Source of the DNA: Apostichopus japonicus
Lineage: Eukaryota > Echinodermata > Holothuroidea > Aspidochirotida > Stichopodidae
Length of the DNA stretch: 64,000 nucleotides
Direction: 5' to 3'
Assembly (NCBI RefSeq): GCF_037975245.1
Contig: NC_092573.1
Span: 7,736,501-7,800,500 of the forward strand
Shown here: positions 33,405 to 45,306 of the stretch, in pieces
Layout of the letters: the number at the start of each line of letters is the position of its first letter
Numbering within the stretch: position 1 is the stretch's first letter
The notes under the pieces: model-generated
What the model was told of the DNA's origin: nothing
What the model saw: only the letters and a program-made list of their open reading frames with translations
The model's database searches: none
Translations under genes and position numbers: made by a program

Positions 33405-35917
33405 TTAAACAGGGAAATAATTTCAATACATAAATCAAATTTGCAGGTCATCTTAGTTTCCTACATTGCACAAAATTTGATAGATATACAATATTTTATA
33501 ATAAAACTAGTTGCACATATGTTGGTGGGAAATATGAAGAACTAGATAATTGTGTAGGCGTAATAGTCAACACTCTGACCAATATCAAACTGACATTACT
33601 GGCATTGTTATACATGGTTATTATAAAGCCAATACTAAACAAAGACATACTTATATTACTCATCTTGCAAACTCACTGATAATATGGAAGCCAATAGATA
33701 ATAGTTAACACATAAATATTTTTTCAATGATAATTTTTCTTTTGACTCAACAATATTCTGTGTGGAATTGTGTGGAAGAGTAAACTGTGTGGAAGGGTAT
33801 GACTAATTTTGTTTGTATTTTGATACATATTGACATCAGAACTCTTGAGGTGGTATGTTTTTCGCTGGTTCATGATTCGGAACTGAATGCCCTATCGTCA
33901 TGTAACTAAGTTGTGGTGGGGTGGTCTTTTGCTCCTTACCTCCAGTTTTGAACGAGTCTGGTGGACGGGTGGGCTCCGGAGGTACTTGTTCAATCGCTTC
34001 ATCTTTTGCTGTAAGTGTGTGGATGTACTCAAGTAGTATTTCCTTGTAAAGTGATGCAGTTGGGTTGGTACACCACTCTGCTCTCCAGTAATTTTACGTT
34101 CAAGTGAACCTGCAGATAAGCTGGATGATTGCTTGGACCTTCTAAAAGACGCCTGGTTGAGTTTTTCATCGCAAGATGACTGTCGTGTTTTTGGTATGGA
34201 ATGGCATAGTTGCGCAGATTCTGATGAGTGAGCATCTTTACTTGTGGTGCCCTGTGTGATAAAAACAATAGGTCAAATATTTTTATGTTTATAGGGGTCC
34301 GGGTAACCATTTCGGGAAGGGATATATCAAAACCCCTTATTGTGTTGCAGTAGTTCCTGGATCCTGGTTGTGCAGGCTTTTCAGTTTAAAAATTACATAG
34401 CAGGTTACCTTGGTTGATGTTTGTAAATTTTGACTCTTGCACGTGCATTACGATGTTTGTAGGTAGCTCGCATATGTGAGTACCTGAGGTGCGCAGAGGT
34501 GAGCAGAACGACTCACCTCAATTAATTCTAGGTGAATTTAGCTGCTGTGATAGCTAAATCATAAGGCATGTTGTGACCAGCTGCACTTGGCACACTCACA
34601 TTCACTAATCTCTACAATCTTCACATGTAAGGCGCATGCTCACCACTAAATTTGCTCTAGCTACAACCCTGCCTGGGGGGGGGGCTCCGGACGTTGCCCC
34701 AGAGATGTATGCAATTTTCTTCGGGCCCATTATTCACATTAACTCGAAACACATAGCCAGCATTGGCAGATCTATGACTATTAACTATATATAAAAAGCA
34801 ATATCACTTTGGCACACCCATGCATGTTTACCAAACGTTAGTGAAATTTATTGCATGCACATACAATACCAGCATCGACCCCCCTAGCCCACCCGCCCCA
34901 CCTCATAACTAGAAGTCCATGTTGTTATTGATTAGCAGAAAAGCTGGATATCTTGGTACAGTTCTGAAGACTGTTTTGGCTTGAAGGTCAAGACTGCTTG
35001 GTCATGTCTGCTTGAATCGCTTCACGAAAGGACTGCTAGACATTGTCCTGGTTCAGACCAGCAAACTGGGAAAATACAATAAAACAGTACAAGGTCTAGC
35101 CCGTACAATTCCAAAGGTGCTATTCAACATATATTTTTTACACCTTTCTTCGGTAACGACGCATAACTGACCATGTAAGCTACCATACTAATTACACGTA
35201 CATACCTACGTGTACTATGTCAATGCAATATGTGTTCGGTTTCGTGATAATTATATTTGACGAGCTAGCTTAGATCAAGCCGATTGAATATTTGAATACA
35301 TGATAATAGAGTTACTTGAACCACGCTGATCAGGGCTGGCGTGTATCTAAGCATTTCAAACCTGTTGTATTTCAGTAATTTACAATAATTCAGTAGTTTA
35401 CCTGGAGTAGTATGGTTCTCCCCTAAAGTGCACGGCACCATCGAAACGATTCCTCATATCACTCACGTGCAGGCATGCGCACGTGGGCCACCATTCAGTC
35501 AGACAAACGTAGTGTTGCGTTAGGGTACTGAGTACACGTACGGAGCAAAATGTAATAATATTTACATACGCGATCAACGTTGGACCGTGTGTCACGGTGG
35601 ACTCAGCATACACTGGTAATATTAACGACCAACGACATTAGGGACTTTACCACGAGCGGTGATATGTCCTACATCAGAGAGTATTCACTACTGACAAATG
35701 TGTATCAGAAAACCTCATACCTAGTTAAACATCGAGTCGACACCTCATATAACACAATACAGAATTCTTGATAAATGTTGACTACTGTAATTGATGCACT
35801 ATTTCGCAAACGTAGATGATTGAATAATCAGGGGCTCTCTCGATAAGATAGAAATACATGATGTGCAGCTCTGCACATGGTTTCTCCGGGGCTGCCATAT
35901 AGCTGTTGTGCTAGAGC
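33405..35917. other. Spacer, possible upstream exon of the hAT relic
   Basis: On the minus strand 33990-34260 has an open Ser/Lys/Pro-rich stretch (for example EAIEQVPPEPTRPPDSFKTG near 33990-33930) that could be a disordered N-terminal exon of the hAT protein. No conserved motif confirms it. 34674-34685 is a G run. The rest is featureless. Confidence 0.3.
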
Positions 35918-35955
35918 CCTTTTTGCCCTTTTTTTGCCCTTTTTTTGCCCATTTT
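35918..35955. repeat. TTTTTGCCC repeat
   Basis: About four units of GCCCTTTTTTT. Confidence 0.85.
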
Positions 35956-36369
35956 TTTTTTATCGGCAAACCAAATTTCCGTACGGGTGCGGTCCGGCTA
36001 GCTTATTGTCATTTCGCAAATAAGGAAAAACTACTTTCGGTGAGAGTATATGACGAAACCCAGTGAACCCATATCGATATGGATCATATTTATGATTGCA
36101 CGTACTTTCACCCATACACAAGAGATGTACAGACATTATGATAATAATCATGAGTGACAACTTGCTACGGCCACAGGTCACAGAAACGACCACGAAGTGT
36201 CATCTACCTCATGCAGCATGTGATGGATGAAGTTTTAGCCACCGCCAAATATGATTTGGATAAATAATCTCCGGCATTATTTTCTATTTACAGGCAAAAC
36301 AAAACAATTATGCCACCAAATAAGGGGGGTGGGATATTACATACTATATGGTGGGCATGTCATATCGTA

Positions 36370-36680
36370 ACTCCTATGGTTCTAGTTGAAAGAAATCTGG
36401 AATATTTTTCATTCTAACGTTACTCCTATGCTGAAACTAATGCTGTACAAAAAATTCAATCAATGTACAAACAAATACCATAGTACTACTCCTTTGATTG
36501 TAATTGGGTGAAAGTTGGGATATTTGTCATTCTACCGTTACTCTTATACGAAAGACAGTCATATTCATAGTGACCTCATTGTTCAAAAAATAATATTGTA
36601 CTCATACGATTGTAATGAGGCAAAGTTGGAATATTACTCATTCTACCGTTACTCTCTTATGAAATACAATCAGATTCTAC
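36370..36680. repeat. Degenerate tandem repeat of about 113 bp, three units
   Basis: Each unit has GATTGTAATTGGGTGAAAGT or a variant, then GGAATATT and CATTCTACCGTTACTC. The units are diverged, so this is an old duplication. Confidence 0.65.
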
Positions 36681-38590
36681 ATTCAAATTGATAGATAAAA
36701 TCTGCATCTCATTTCTCGTTCCGTATTATAGCAACTGATAATTAGAGACGATTTTTTTCACAAGTTTGTTGATAATAAACCAGTTGACAAATGTAAAGCG
36801 TCATTTCACTTAATTTCAGTAATTTTCTAAAACGATAAATCAGAGCAATAACTATAGAAGTACTTGGCATTTCATCAGTTTGTATCGGTTCTTTGCAACA
36901 CCGACAGAAAATTATGACGAAATGAAGAAATCACCCATACATCGAAGGGAGTGTTCATATTTTACTTGCTAATTTGTGGTCTAATGATTTAATCACTTCA
37001 CCATACCATTGTGATTGTTGTCGCTAAATATTTTCATTTCCTGAATTTGAGATATGTCTGATTCCTCAGTTCAGTTTTCCTTTTGTAGCAGATTTTATTT
37101 TTCATGGGGGAGGCGAATGTATTCAGTATTCAGGTATCATTTTGCCAAAGACAATCAACGCGTGACTATACAAACAATTTCTATGTTCGATTGGATAAGA
37201 AAGCTAACAGATATCAAGGGAGATGGATCGCCTGTTCCTGACACTGATCCAGCTATGTGCGCTTACGTTTTCTATTGGGGCTTTTCTAATCAGAGATGCT
37301 AGTCGTAAGTTGCGTTTTATTCAGTTAATCGGTTAATGTAGTACGCAAAGTTCAAGTAGATCTATAGTGTTACTGGGAAGATCTGCGATACGTGACTTTC
37401 CATCAGTTAGTATTTGCTAGATAGAATGATATGCTGCTTAAAAATTTACGTATAGTGAGAGGTCTGTTTCATTTTTTGTGCCTTTTATTCATTAAGGCGT
37501 AGGAAACGAAACCGAAGATTGTAGTATGCACATCAAAATCCATCTAAGACAATGTGCTTATTCCTATTTCAATCTTGAGTATTTGTCTCATTTGTCACTT
37601 GTAAATCCCTATGAGCATATAACTAAAAGACAAGTACTCACCTTGAAAAACAAGAGCTAGATCACTGGATAACGTTATACTTAACTATACATCTTTGGTA
37701 GATAAATAAAACTCTCTATAAGAATACAATAATATCGAAAAATTATACCATAGACCTTAATTTTCATTCTTTAATAAATATTGTATAAACATTTTTATCA
37801 TGAATTTATAAGCTAAAGTGCATGTCGAGATGTTCCATAGAGCGTTATGTTTGTAACATAGGACACAGTTAGACTCTTTTAGTTATACCAAACTAAGTCA
37901 TGGTAGCCTATAAATGTGTTCTGTGGACATCACTTCATGAGACGTTGTCAATCTTAATCGAAGAACAACATGTTCGAAGTACACCTTAACTAGTGACAGA
38001 CACAGATATTCTCCATGGAAGGAACGGGATTAGGGGGTGGGGTGGCCACTATCGGTAGATACAGAAATTAATACCGAAGTAGAGGTACATGAGAAACACA
38101 TCACAAAACGTCAATACTCGTGCAAAGTGAGTTAACTTTTTCACTGGGTTGCTTTCTGACTAAGTTATAGTGATAAATTATTTTCGTAATGCCACCCTCC
38201 GCTAACCGAATGCCCTGTTAACCATACCAACAGTTATGCCTTCTCTCGTGCATTCATTGATTATCTTATTTACCTCACTTGGCAATCGACCTGTATCATT
38301 ATATAAATATAACGCAAGGAGGAAAAGAGAAAAGGACATTTCACTTCTGTCAGAAAGCTGCAAACAAAATAAGGAAATAGTTTGACACGTCATATGCCAA
38401 TTATGAAAATAATTGTAATCCTTTAATGGAAATGCTATTGTTTCAATCTTTATAAGACGCGTAAGCATGAAGGATGTGATTGCTTCCCACTGTCAGTCAA
38501 ATAAGGTGTTATAAAATACATACCATCGTTATGTCTGTAAGCTACTGTTGCAATATTGTGTGGAGAATGTGTCAAACCATTTGTCATTTA
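36681..38590. other. AT-rich spacer, nothing recognised
   Basis: An open stretch at 37054-37302 (MSDSSVQFSFCSR start) has no family resemblance. No transposon ends or arrays seen. Confidence 0.35.
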
Positions 38591-38629
38591 GCCTTTGAAG
38601 AAGATCCTTCTAGGATCGAAACGTCAGGC
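38591..38629 (+). ncRNA. Hammerhead-ribozyme-like motif (degenerate)
   Basis: The order of parts matches a minimal type I hammerhead. Stem I is GCCT/AGGC (38591-38594 with 38626-38629). The core strand is TTGAAGA (canonical CUGANGA). Stem II is GATCCT/AGGATC with a TCT loop (38603-38617). GAAA follows at 38618-38621, then a one-pair C-G stem III and TC before stem I closes. Deviations are T for C3 and one extra A before stem II, so self-cleavage is doubtful. Mini-hammerheads with tiny stem III are known from Penelope-like elements and retrozymes, and Penelope debris exists elsewhere in this window. Confidence 0.4.
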
Positions 38630-38740
38630 CAACTCACTTTTACACACGTAATAATTAGTAAAGTAACTGGATGGATCCAGCGCCGGAGGGAAAAGGTGCC
38701 ATGGCCTTACCTTGGAAGTTTTCGCATGCACGCACGCACA

Positions 38741-38930
38741 CATGTTTGTGTTGCATTCAGACCGAGGACCCCATTGTATTTTCCATTGTTCAAATCCACG
38801 TACCCTAACTTTAACAATACCCCATATAATAGAATTCTTCCGAGGACGTGGTGATTCTTAGAAATCACAACCGAGGACCTCAAATTCTTTTGATAAAGTC
38901 CTCGGTCAGATAGCAAAACAAACGCACGCA
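38741..38930. mobile_element. Microsatellite-flanked MITE, copy 1
   Basis: About 190 bp, nearly identical to the reverse complement of 52391-52575. Both copies are bordered by GT/GC-rich dinucleotide tracts. The ends are imperfect inverted repeats (TTTGTGTTGCATTCAGACCG and TTTGTTTTGCTATCTGACCG). CCGAGGAC or its complement occurs four times inside. No ORF. Confidence 0.8.
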
Positions 38931-39374
38931 GGCATTCATTTCCTTTTTACTGAAATTTTCTAATCTTTGGTATTTACAAATATTTGTCCGGTCTGGGGCC
39001 CTCCCCCTTCCTAGAAATCCTAGATGGGTCACTGCATGGTAGTCTTGCGGGATTTTATTTTTGAGGAGAACCTGTGGAGAAAAAAATGAGCTAAGTGAAA
39101 AAAAAAAAACGACTTTGGATAAGTCAATTTTCACAAGAGTCACTGAAGTGTTTATTTTGGAAACAGTTACAAAAAAAGATGTAATTGAATGCATACTTAC
39201 TGTAAAGAAATACAGTTGTTGAAGTCTCAAAGTTTGCAAGAAGAATTACTTAATGCATGCATGGTCTGCTTTAGCAGGTGGTGAATATATCGAATTGTTT
39301 TCGATCGTCTGCCATGAGTTCTATGACGAAACTTAACTAAATACTCAACAAAAGTACGACATGAATCTATAAAT

Positions 39375-39888
39375 CATTGGACTAGATTAAATATCAGAGA
39401 CTTTACTGAGTTAAGGGGGAAAACGAGATAAATTGTATATTGATGCATAAAGTCAACTTACTTATGTTGTATATTTAATTACTTCAAGCTACCACGGTAA
39501 GTGATTGGACTAGATTAAATATCAGAGACTTTACTGAGTTAAGGGGGAAAACGGGATAAATTGTATATCGATGCATAAAGTCAACTTACTTATGTTGTAT
39601 ATTTAATTACTTCAAGCTGCCACGGTAAGTGATTGGACTAGATGAAATATCAGAGACTTTACTGAGTTAAGGGGGAAAACGGGATAAATTGTATATCGAT
39701 GCATAAAGTCAACTTACTCATGTTGTATATTTAATTACTTCAAGCTACCACGGTAAGTGATTGGACTAGATTAAATATCAGAGACTTTACTGAGTTAAGG
39801 GGGAAAACGGGATAAATTGTATATCGATGCATAAAGTCAACTTACTTATGTTGTATATTTAATTACTTCAAGCTACCACGGTAAGTGA
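39375..39888. repeat. 128-bp tandem repeat, four near-identical units
   Basis: ATTGGACTAGATTAAATATC recurs at 39375, 39504, 39632 and 39760. Each unit also carries TTAAGGGGGAAAACGGGATA, ATCGATGCATAAAGTCAACT and CTACCACGGTAAGTG. Only a handful of differences separate the units, so the expansion is recent. No ORF spans it. Confidence 0.95.
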
Positions 39889-41067
39889 TATGTATTGTCG
39901 ATATGTTTAGTACGTACTACCGTCAGTGGGTGGCATAATTTTGGCGAATGGGCCGTTGAGGTTAATCAATCAACGGTTCAGTGCATGGTTCCTATCATTT
40001 AGAGAGACAGTTTGTTCAAATGGTCTTTAGACTGGATTCTGATTGGCCCGAGTAACTGGCGTCATTTTCAAACACCCGTCGAAGACAGATCTGTGTTACT
40101 CACGTATGTGTTAACCAGTGGCGTAGCCAGACTTTTCCATCTGGGGGGCAAAGGGGGGGGGGCGAACGGTCTGATTGGTGGGGCAGACTAAGCTAGTACA
40201 AAAGACATACCAAACGGTTTGCATGACAATCTGTGGCAAATCGGGTATTGTGTCAGCAATGTAGGGCACAGATGGTCACTCTAGTTAGCTGACGTTTTAT
40301 GTTATTTCCACATAGGTATTATTAACGATTAAACAGATCACTGAAAAAGTCATCGATAATTCTCTCTAAAAATCTGAATAGACTATGCTCTTTCTGTCAG
40401 TATTCAAAGATGATCAGCATGATATCTGACTTGCCTGGGAGTGTAACCACCCCCCCCCCAATCAACAAAAATGAGAGCTTGTGATTTGCTCATGCTCACA
40501 CTATAAGTGTCGTTGTGTCGCCGTAGTTGCCATTGATACGGTCGAAAGAGTGCTAGGCTAGATCGATCTAGCATATTTTTAACGGTGTTTCCACTTTACA
40601 CTGGCCCACCTAAAATACTGGTTATAAGTTCCGTTCTGCGACTGCACACTTTACTTAATTTTGTTTTTACAATTATTTTACTAATAATGTGGGATAGTTT
40701 CGAAATTCCTGAACATTTTGACGAATCTGGGACATTTTCGGGGACACTTGTTCATCGGGGACAGCACACTGTAATCGGGGACTGTCCTCGAAAATCGGGG
40801 ACGTCTGGTCACCTCGGGCCTATGAGCTCACTACTGAAACACAAACGTATATACACTACTAGGCTGTTCTGTGTTGAATGTACCTAACCCAAGAAACACA
40901 TCGCGATTGGTCGCGTAGGCGTAGCAATACATGTTTTAAGTTTCAGTCAAAATGCAAATTGTTTCTAGTAAATACTGCATGTTCATTCTGCCATACACGT
41001 CACTCACGTGTGAATCATTTCGGAACACAATCCAAGGGATAACCATGTGAACATAAACTGAACGAAT

Positions 41068-42105
41068 ATGGAAGGCCATACGGGAAATAATTGCTGATTT
41101 AATGTCCGTACGAATTAAAATTATTACCGGTATTAATTCTATTTAATACCGGCATTAATTCTCAGCCAATCACCATGCAGCTTCATATGCCGGTATTAAA
41201 TATAATTAATACGGGCATTAAATAGAATTAATACGGGTATTAAATAGAATTAATAAGGGCATTAAATATAATTTATACGGGCATTATATAAAATTAATAC
41301 GGGTATTAAATAGACCAATCACATCAGCGAATTTTTCTACCACGTAAATAGAATTAATACGGGCATTAAATAGAATTAATACGCGCATTAAATAGAATTA
41401 ATACGGGTATTAAATAGACCAATCACATCAGCGAATTTTGTTACCATGCTCAGTCTGAGCTAGTGTTAATCCCCCAGCGTGAAAGCAGTGTAGTTGTAGC
41501 TAGCAAGCAAGGTACAACATACAACGCAATGGCACGCATGACAGACAAAGAACAATTTTTGCATGATTTTCGTCGAGAAGCGAACGATACTTGTAGGTTA
41601 TTGACAAATGTTGACCCTCAATCCCAGTCCGATGTTTTATCAGTTCGCAATGCTTTGAACCGTCTTGTTATTCTTCGAAGAACGTAAGTTGTAGGTTGGC
41701 GCGGCGATCAGGTCAGATGAACAAGTGAGAATCCTGCTGATGTGATTGGTCTATTTAATGCCCGTAGTAATTGTATTTAATGCCCTTATTAATTCTATTT
41801 AATGCGCGTATTAATTCTATTTAATGCGCGTATTAATTCTATTTAATGCCTGTATTATTTCTACTTAATACCCGTATTAATTCTATTTAATGCCCGTATT
41901 AATTCTATTTAATTCCCGTATTAATTATATTTAATGTCCGTTTTAATTATATTTAATGCCCGTATTAATTATATTTAATACTGGCATATGAAGCTGCATG
42001 GTGATTGGCTGAGAATTAATGCCGGTATGAATAGAATTAATACCGGTAATAATTTTAATTCGTACGGACATTAAATCAGCAATTATTTTCCGTATGGCCT
42101 ACCAT
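41068..42105. mobile_element. Foldback element with 22-bp repeat arms
   Basis: The outer arms are inverted: ATGGAAGGCCATACGGGAAA at 41068 against the complement of TTTTCCGTATGGCCTACCAT at 42105. Arms of about 388 bp and 373 bp are mainly tandem GAATTAATACGGGCATTAAATA units (22 bp), plus an AATCACATCAGCGAATTT block. The unique loop is about 41456-41732. This arrangement is that of foldback-type elements. No clear target duplication was found. Confidence 0.85.
41529..41683 (+). CDS. Candidate first exon of the integrase relic, in the foldback loop
   Basis: An ATG at 41529 opens 51 codons (MARMTDKEQFLHDFRREAND ... NRLVILRR) ending in a consensus donor AAC/GTAAGT, phase 2. The exon at 43972 has an acceptor TTTAG/C that needs exactly phase 2, giving Thr followed by NQVVRQLKMEKL. 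Composition looks protein-like, with charged helices. No known domain was recognised. It lies inside a foldback element inside a hAT transposon, so it may be captured host sequence, an exonised transposon, or a chance ORF. Confidence 0.45.
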
Positions 42106-42496
42106 AAACGTAGCCTCCGCTTGTGAGTGCCGCGGAGACCGTTTAATTAAATTGCCAACCCGTTTCCACATTTGACAATACAGAGACAGTTGCGTTTTTT
42201 TCTGCGCTGCTGCTTGGGTCAAAATCTTTTTCAAGGCAATGTTCCCATGGAAGTGATTTTTATTTTGGCCACCTAATTTCGCCGATAGAAAATTAGGTAA
42301 AAGGTTAAGAATAAAAATTGCATAAAAACCATGGTAATATGCACATAGGCCCAGTAACATATTTAGTGTGCATTCAAGTTTTTTCTTTCTCAGTCAATAA
42401 TTCCATTTGGGGGGAGGGGCAAGTGGGGGGGGGGCGAGCATTTCAACTGGGGGCTCCCGCCCCCTGCCCCCCGCTGGCTACGTCACTGGTGTTAAC

Positions 42497-43019
42497 ATTA
42501 CAATAGAAATGATGACAACTGTCTAAACAGTCTTTATTGTCTTCTTCAGTTCTAAATTTAGCATGGAATGAATAAGTTTCGTTTGTTCTTACAAGTCAAG
42601 TTTGGCATTATCATAGCTGATTAATGTAGTTATAAATATAAAAGGAACGTGACGTATACATATCATGCTTGCTAGGTAATGTAACATTTCCGCGATGCAT
42701 TGTATAAAAACATAAATAGAAACGAAGAGTGTTAACAACACATGCATAAATGCTTATACATATTGTAACGCCGCCAACGGCTGGTAGTGTAAAACCTGTC
42801 TCGAAAACAACTGGAAGGAGGGTAGGGGAGGGAGATGGGGGACGGGTACAGATTAACTCGAAATCAGGAAGCAAACACTAGAGTTGTATGTTTAATAAAA
42901 GTATAATTTCTCATCTCGTTCTAAATCTACAGTGTAATATACAATATTTACATTTGCCCAATATAACGTACTGTGGTCGGGCACAACCCAAGGAAACGCA
43001 GGCATAACACTGGGGCTGC
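42497..43019. other. Spacer, nothing recognised
   Basis: Right of the hAT target duplication, AT-rich with no recognised gene. G-rich at 42815-42845. Confidence 0.4.
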
Positions 43020-43357
43020 GCAAGGGTCGGGCAGTCTAGACGTCGGCAATCAACCGGTGTCGGGCAGCACAGGCTTCGGGTGATCCACCGGTGTCGGGCA
43101 GCCTAGGCGTCGGGCATTCCGCTGGACTCGGGCAGCACAGGTGTCGGGCAATCCGCTGGACTCGGGCAGCGCAGGGGTCGGGCAATCCGCTGGACTCGGG
43201 CAGCGCGGGTGTCGGGCAATCCGCTGGACTCGGGCAGCGCAGGTGTCGGGCAATCCGCTGGACTCGGGCAGCGCGGGTGTCGGGCAATCCGCTGGACTCG
43301 GGCAGCGCAGGTGTCAGGCAATCCACTGGACTCGGGCAGCGCAGAGATGCGGGCACT
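43020..43357. repeat. 34-bp GC-rich minisatellite, about nine units
   Basis: GGACTCGGGCAGCGCAGG recurs every 34 bp (43124, 43158, 43192 ... 43328), with more diverged units to the left. Because 34 is not a multiple of three, all frames on both strands stay open and read Pro/Ser/Arg repeats; these are not proteins. It is far more GC-rich than its surroundings and has an Alu-like CpG density. Confidence 0.95.
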
Positions 43358-43669
43358 CTAAAATGCTTCAACACATTTGTTTGGACTTAGCAAATATTAA
43401 AGGCTTTATCACGAGCCGCCGGAAGGAAAGTTCCTCGTCTTGCACTCGACCGACTCTCCGACTCACTCTCTCAATTACGTAAGAACCCTTCATTAAATAC
43501 TCCGGAAATAACCCCCGTATACACACGTCCGTACAGAAACTGTAAAAAGGCTTACACCAATCAGGGACTACCTGTATATATAACTACAGTGAGCTGCGAC
43601 CAATGGGATCGACTCAGACACCCGCCGCCGTGCCTGTGTAGCAGTACAAACTGTCGCAAATATTCCATA

Positions 43670-43714
43670 TTCAGTATAAACTGTCCCAGTCCCACTGGGA
43701 CAGTTTATACTGAA
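43670..43714. repeat. Perfect 21-bp inverted repeat with 3-bp loop
   Basis: TTCAGTATAAACTGTCCCAGT, loop CCC, then its exact complement. It lies in a block (43640-43870) rich in GTCCC and GGGAC motifs, just upstream of the second integrase exon. Confidence 0.92.
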
Positions 43715-43971
43715 TTTACCAGTACATTTAGTCTCCCGGACCTTTTGTACAAGGCCAGTTGGTACAGACTGTCTCCCAGGACAGTTTATGCTATGATGAA
43801 ACGAGGGGGGACATTATTTGTTGGTCGCATATTTGGTTGTAAATTGTGTCCCCCTGAACACTACGTCCGCATTAGCATGTACGTTCGAGTAGCAAAAATT
43901 TAATTAGTAATGGACTCTGGCAGTATCCGTATTATTAGCAAACTGTCGTATTTCGGCTTCCGTATATTTAG

Positions 43972-44231
43972 CAATCAAGTCGTGCGACAACTAAAAATGG
44001 AAAAGCTAACAGAAAACGTGAGACAAATTGCAGATATTCTAAGAGATGAGAGCTATCCAAGTGGGTTTACAAGAATAAAACAGAGAAGGATCTTACGGAG
44101 ACAAAGTCAGTCTTTCAGACTGGCTGAAAATGGAACTCTTGCATACCGAAAATAAAGGAAAGTTTTGCTATCTAGGGCTTCTCAACTCGCCCAAATCGAG
44201 GCAGCTCATACTGACTAGCGACATCTATAAG
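43972..44231 (+). pseudogene. Integrase relic, N-terminal exon
   Basis: Bounded by TATATTTAG/C (needs phase 2) and AAG/GTAATG (ends phase 1). It encodes MEKLTENVRQIADILRDESY then TRIKQRRILRRQSQSFRLAE and NGTLAYRK, the segment that precedes the zinc-binding region in Ginger/GIN1/KRBA2-type integrases (a short YP.G..K..RR...F... then L.Y). A TAA at 44153 and further in-frame stops interrupt the remaining HTD...HL part, where the first His pair of the HHCC zinc motif would be. A relative of Gypsy-type integrase is known to have become host genes of this kind (GIN1), normally with introns. Confidence 0.65.
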
Positions 44232-45136
44232 GTAATGTCTGTAACTTACAGTATAGGATACACAATATGGTATTGGTTGTTAAATGGCGAACGGCCATTC
44301 CACAGTTAAACTATAACCAGGCCTCTAGGACTGATTGGTGCACAAATCATGATATTCTTTTACCACGTTTGGTTAGTTGTAAAAACTCATTTGCAAAAGT
44401 CAAGCAATTGCTTATGCAACATTATAATCAGTTGTATGCTTGAGCAAAGTTGTAAGTGCATGAACAAAGTTGTTAGGGCCTATTTCTTTTCGTTTTGTTT
44501 ACCCAATTGTCTTAACAAATTTTTGTGAAAATTATTATAAATTTCTACCTTTGGCCTGACTTTAGAATCCGTACCATATGAATGTGCAAGCTGACTTCGA
44601 ATCGACCGAAGAACAACTGTATAATCCGGCTTTTATCGCCCTGCCTATCATAAAAGATAACAACAGATCACTAACGCTTACAGAGCTAGTCTGGTTTGCA
44701 TGCATGGGACACTATAAAATGCTATTATTGGACTATAGCATATAGCCTAGCCTACTTCTAGAGGAAAGTGGCACTAATACTGTACATAACAAATTCACGT
44801 TCATTAATTTTGGTTGGTAAGAACAGATATTGAAGGCCTGATAGTACTTTTTATAGGTGTGGCATATTCTCTACATGCCAAACCTCACTGCAGAAGAAAA
44901 CTCCTTAAATATCTATAGACCCAAATAGTGGCCATGCAATATGTACAATAATGGGAATATTCCATTTCAAACACCGATATAGAGTTGTAATTCAATTTTA
45001 AGGCACTTCAGCTAGAACTACCAATCCTGCAGCCCATATATTTGTGTGTGTTTGTTTGTTGTTGTTTTTTTTTGGGGGGGGGTGGGCAAAAAAACATGAT
45101 ATCTCCTTGATCATGAATTTTCTTATCTCTTTGAAG
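44232..45136. other. Intron of the integrase relic
   Basis: 905 bp ending CTTTGAAG. A poly-T/poly-G tract at 45063-45082. No other feature. Confidence 0.5.
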
Positions 45137-45306
45137 GTGTTCATCTTTGCATAGATAAACCAGACAACAGACTATGTCTAGATTCTATTGGAAAACTATC
45201 AACGTTGATGAAAAAAGTTATGTTCAACAGGATGTCAAAGCGTCATTGTCCTGTAGACCTACGAACAAGTCTCCATAGCATTCCTGTAACTGGATTATGG
45301 AAACAG
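45137..45306 (+). pseudogene. Integrase relic, zinc-binding exon
   Basis: Starts phase 1 (GVHLCIDKP), ends phase 0 with LHSIPVTGLWKQ/GTAAAT. In the open frame the middle is meaningless, but the next frame reads FYWKTINVDEKSYVQQ, the hallmark YW....DV..YV..C of the H2C2 domain. So at least two compensating frameshifts lie inside. The expected first zinc Cys after YVQQ is Asp. The LHSIPV..LWKQ ending is the standard linker before the catalytic core. Confidence 0.65.

Larger units (their letters stand above)
40116..42488. mobile_element. 2.37-kb hAT element, TIR CAGTGGCGTAGCCAG
   Basis: The left end is CAGTGGCGTAGCCAG and the right end is CTGGCTACGTCACTG, with a perfect 8-bp target duplication GTGTTAAC at 40108-40115 and 42489-42496. 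Poly-G runs follow both ends. There is no hAT transposase inside. The cargo is a block with repeated TCGGGGAC motifs (40725-40825, itself like an end of another MITE), and a 1.04-kb foldback element at 41068-42105 whose loop holds a coding-like exon. Confidence 0.88.

Noticed and set aside
37054-37302. 82-codon ORF MSDSSVQFSFCSR...
   Set aside because: No recognisable motif and no convincing splice partners; length is expected by chance.
39375-39888. CRISPR-like array
   Set aside because: Units of 128 bp without unique spacers in a eukaryotic context; this is an ordinary tandem repeat.
43036-43482. Pro/Ser/Arg-rich ORFs on both strands
   Set aside because: All frames are open because of the 34-bp minisatellite; no start context or domain.
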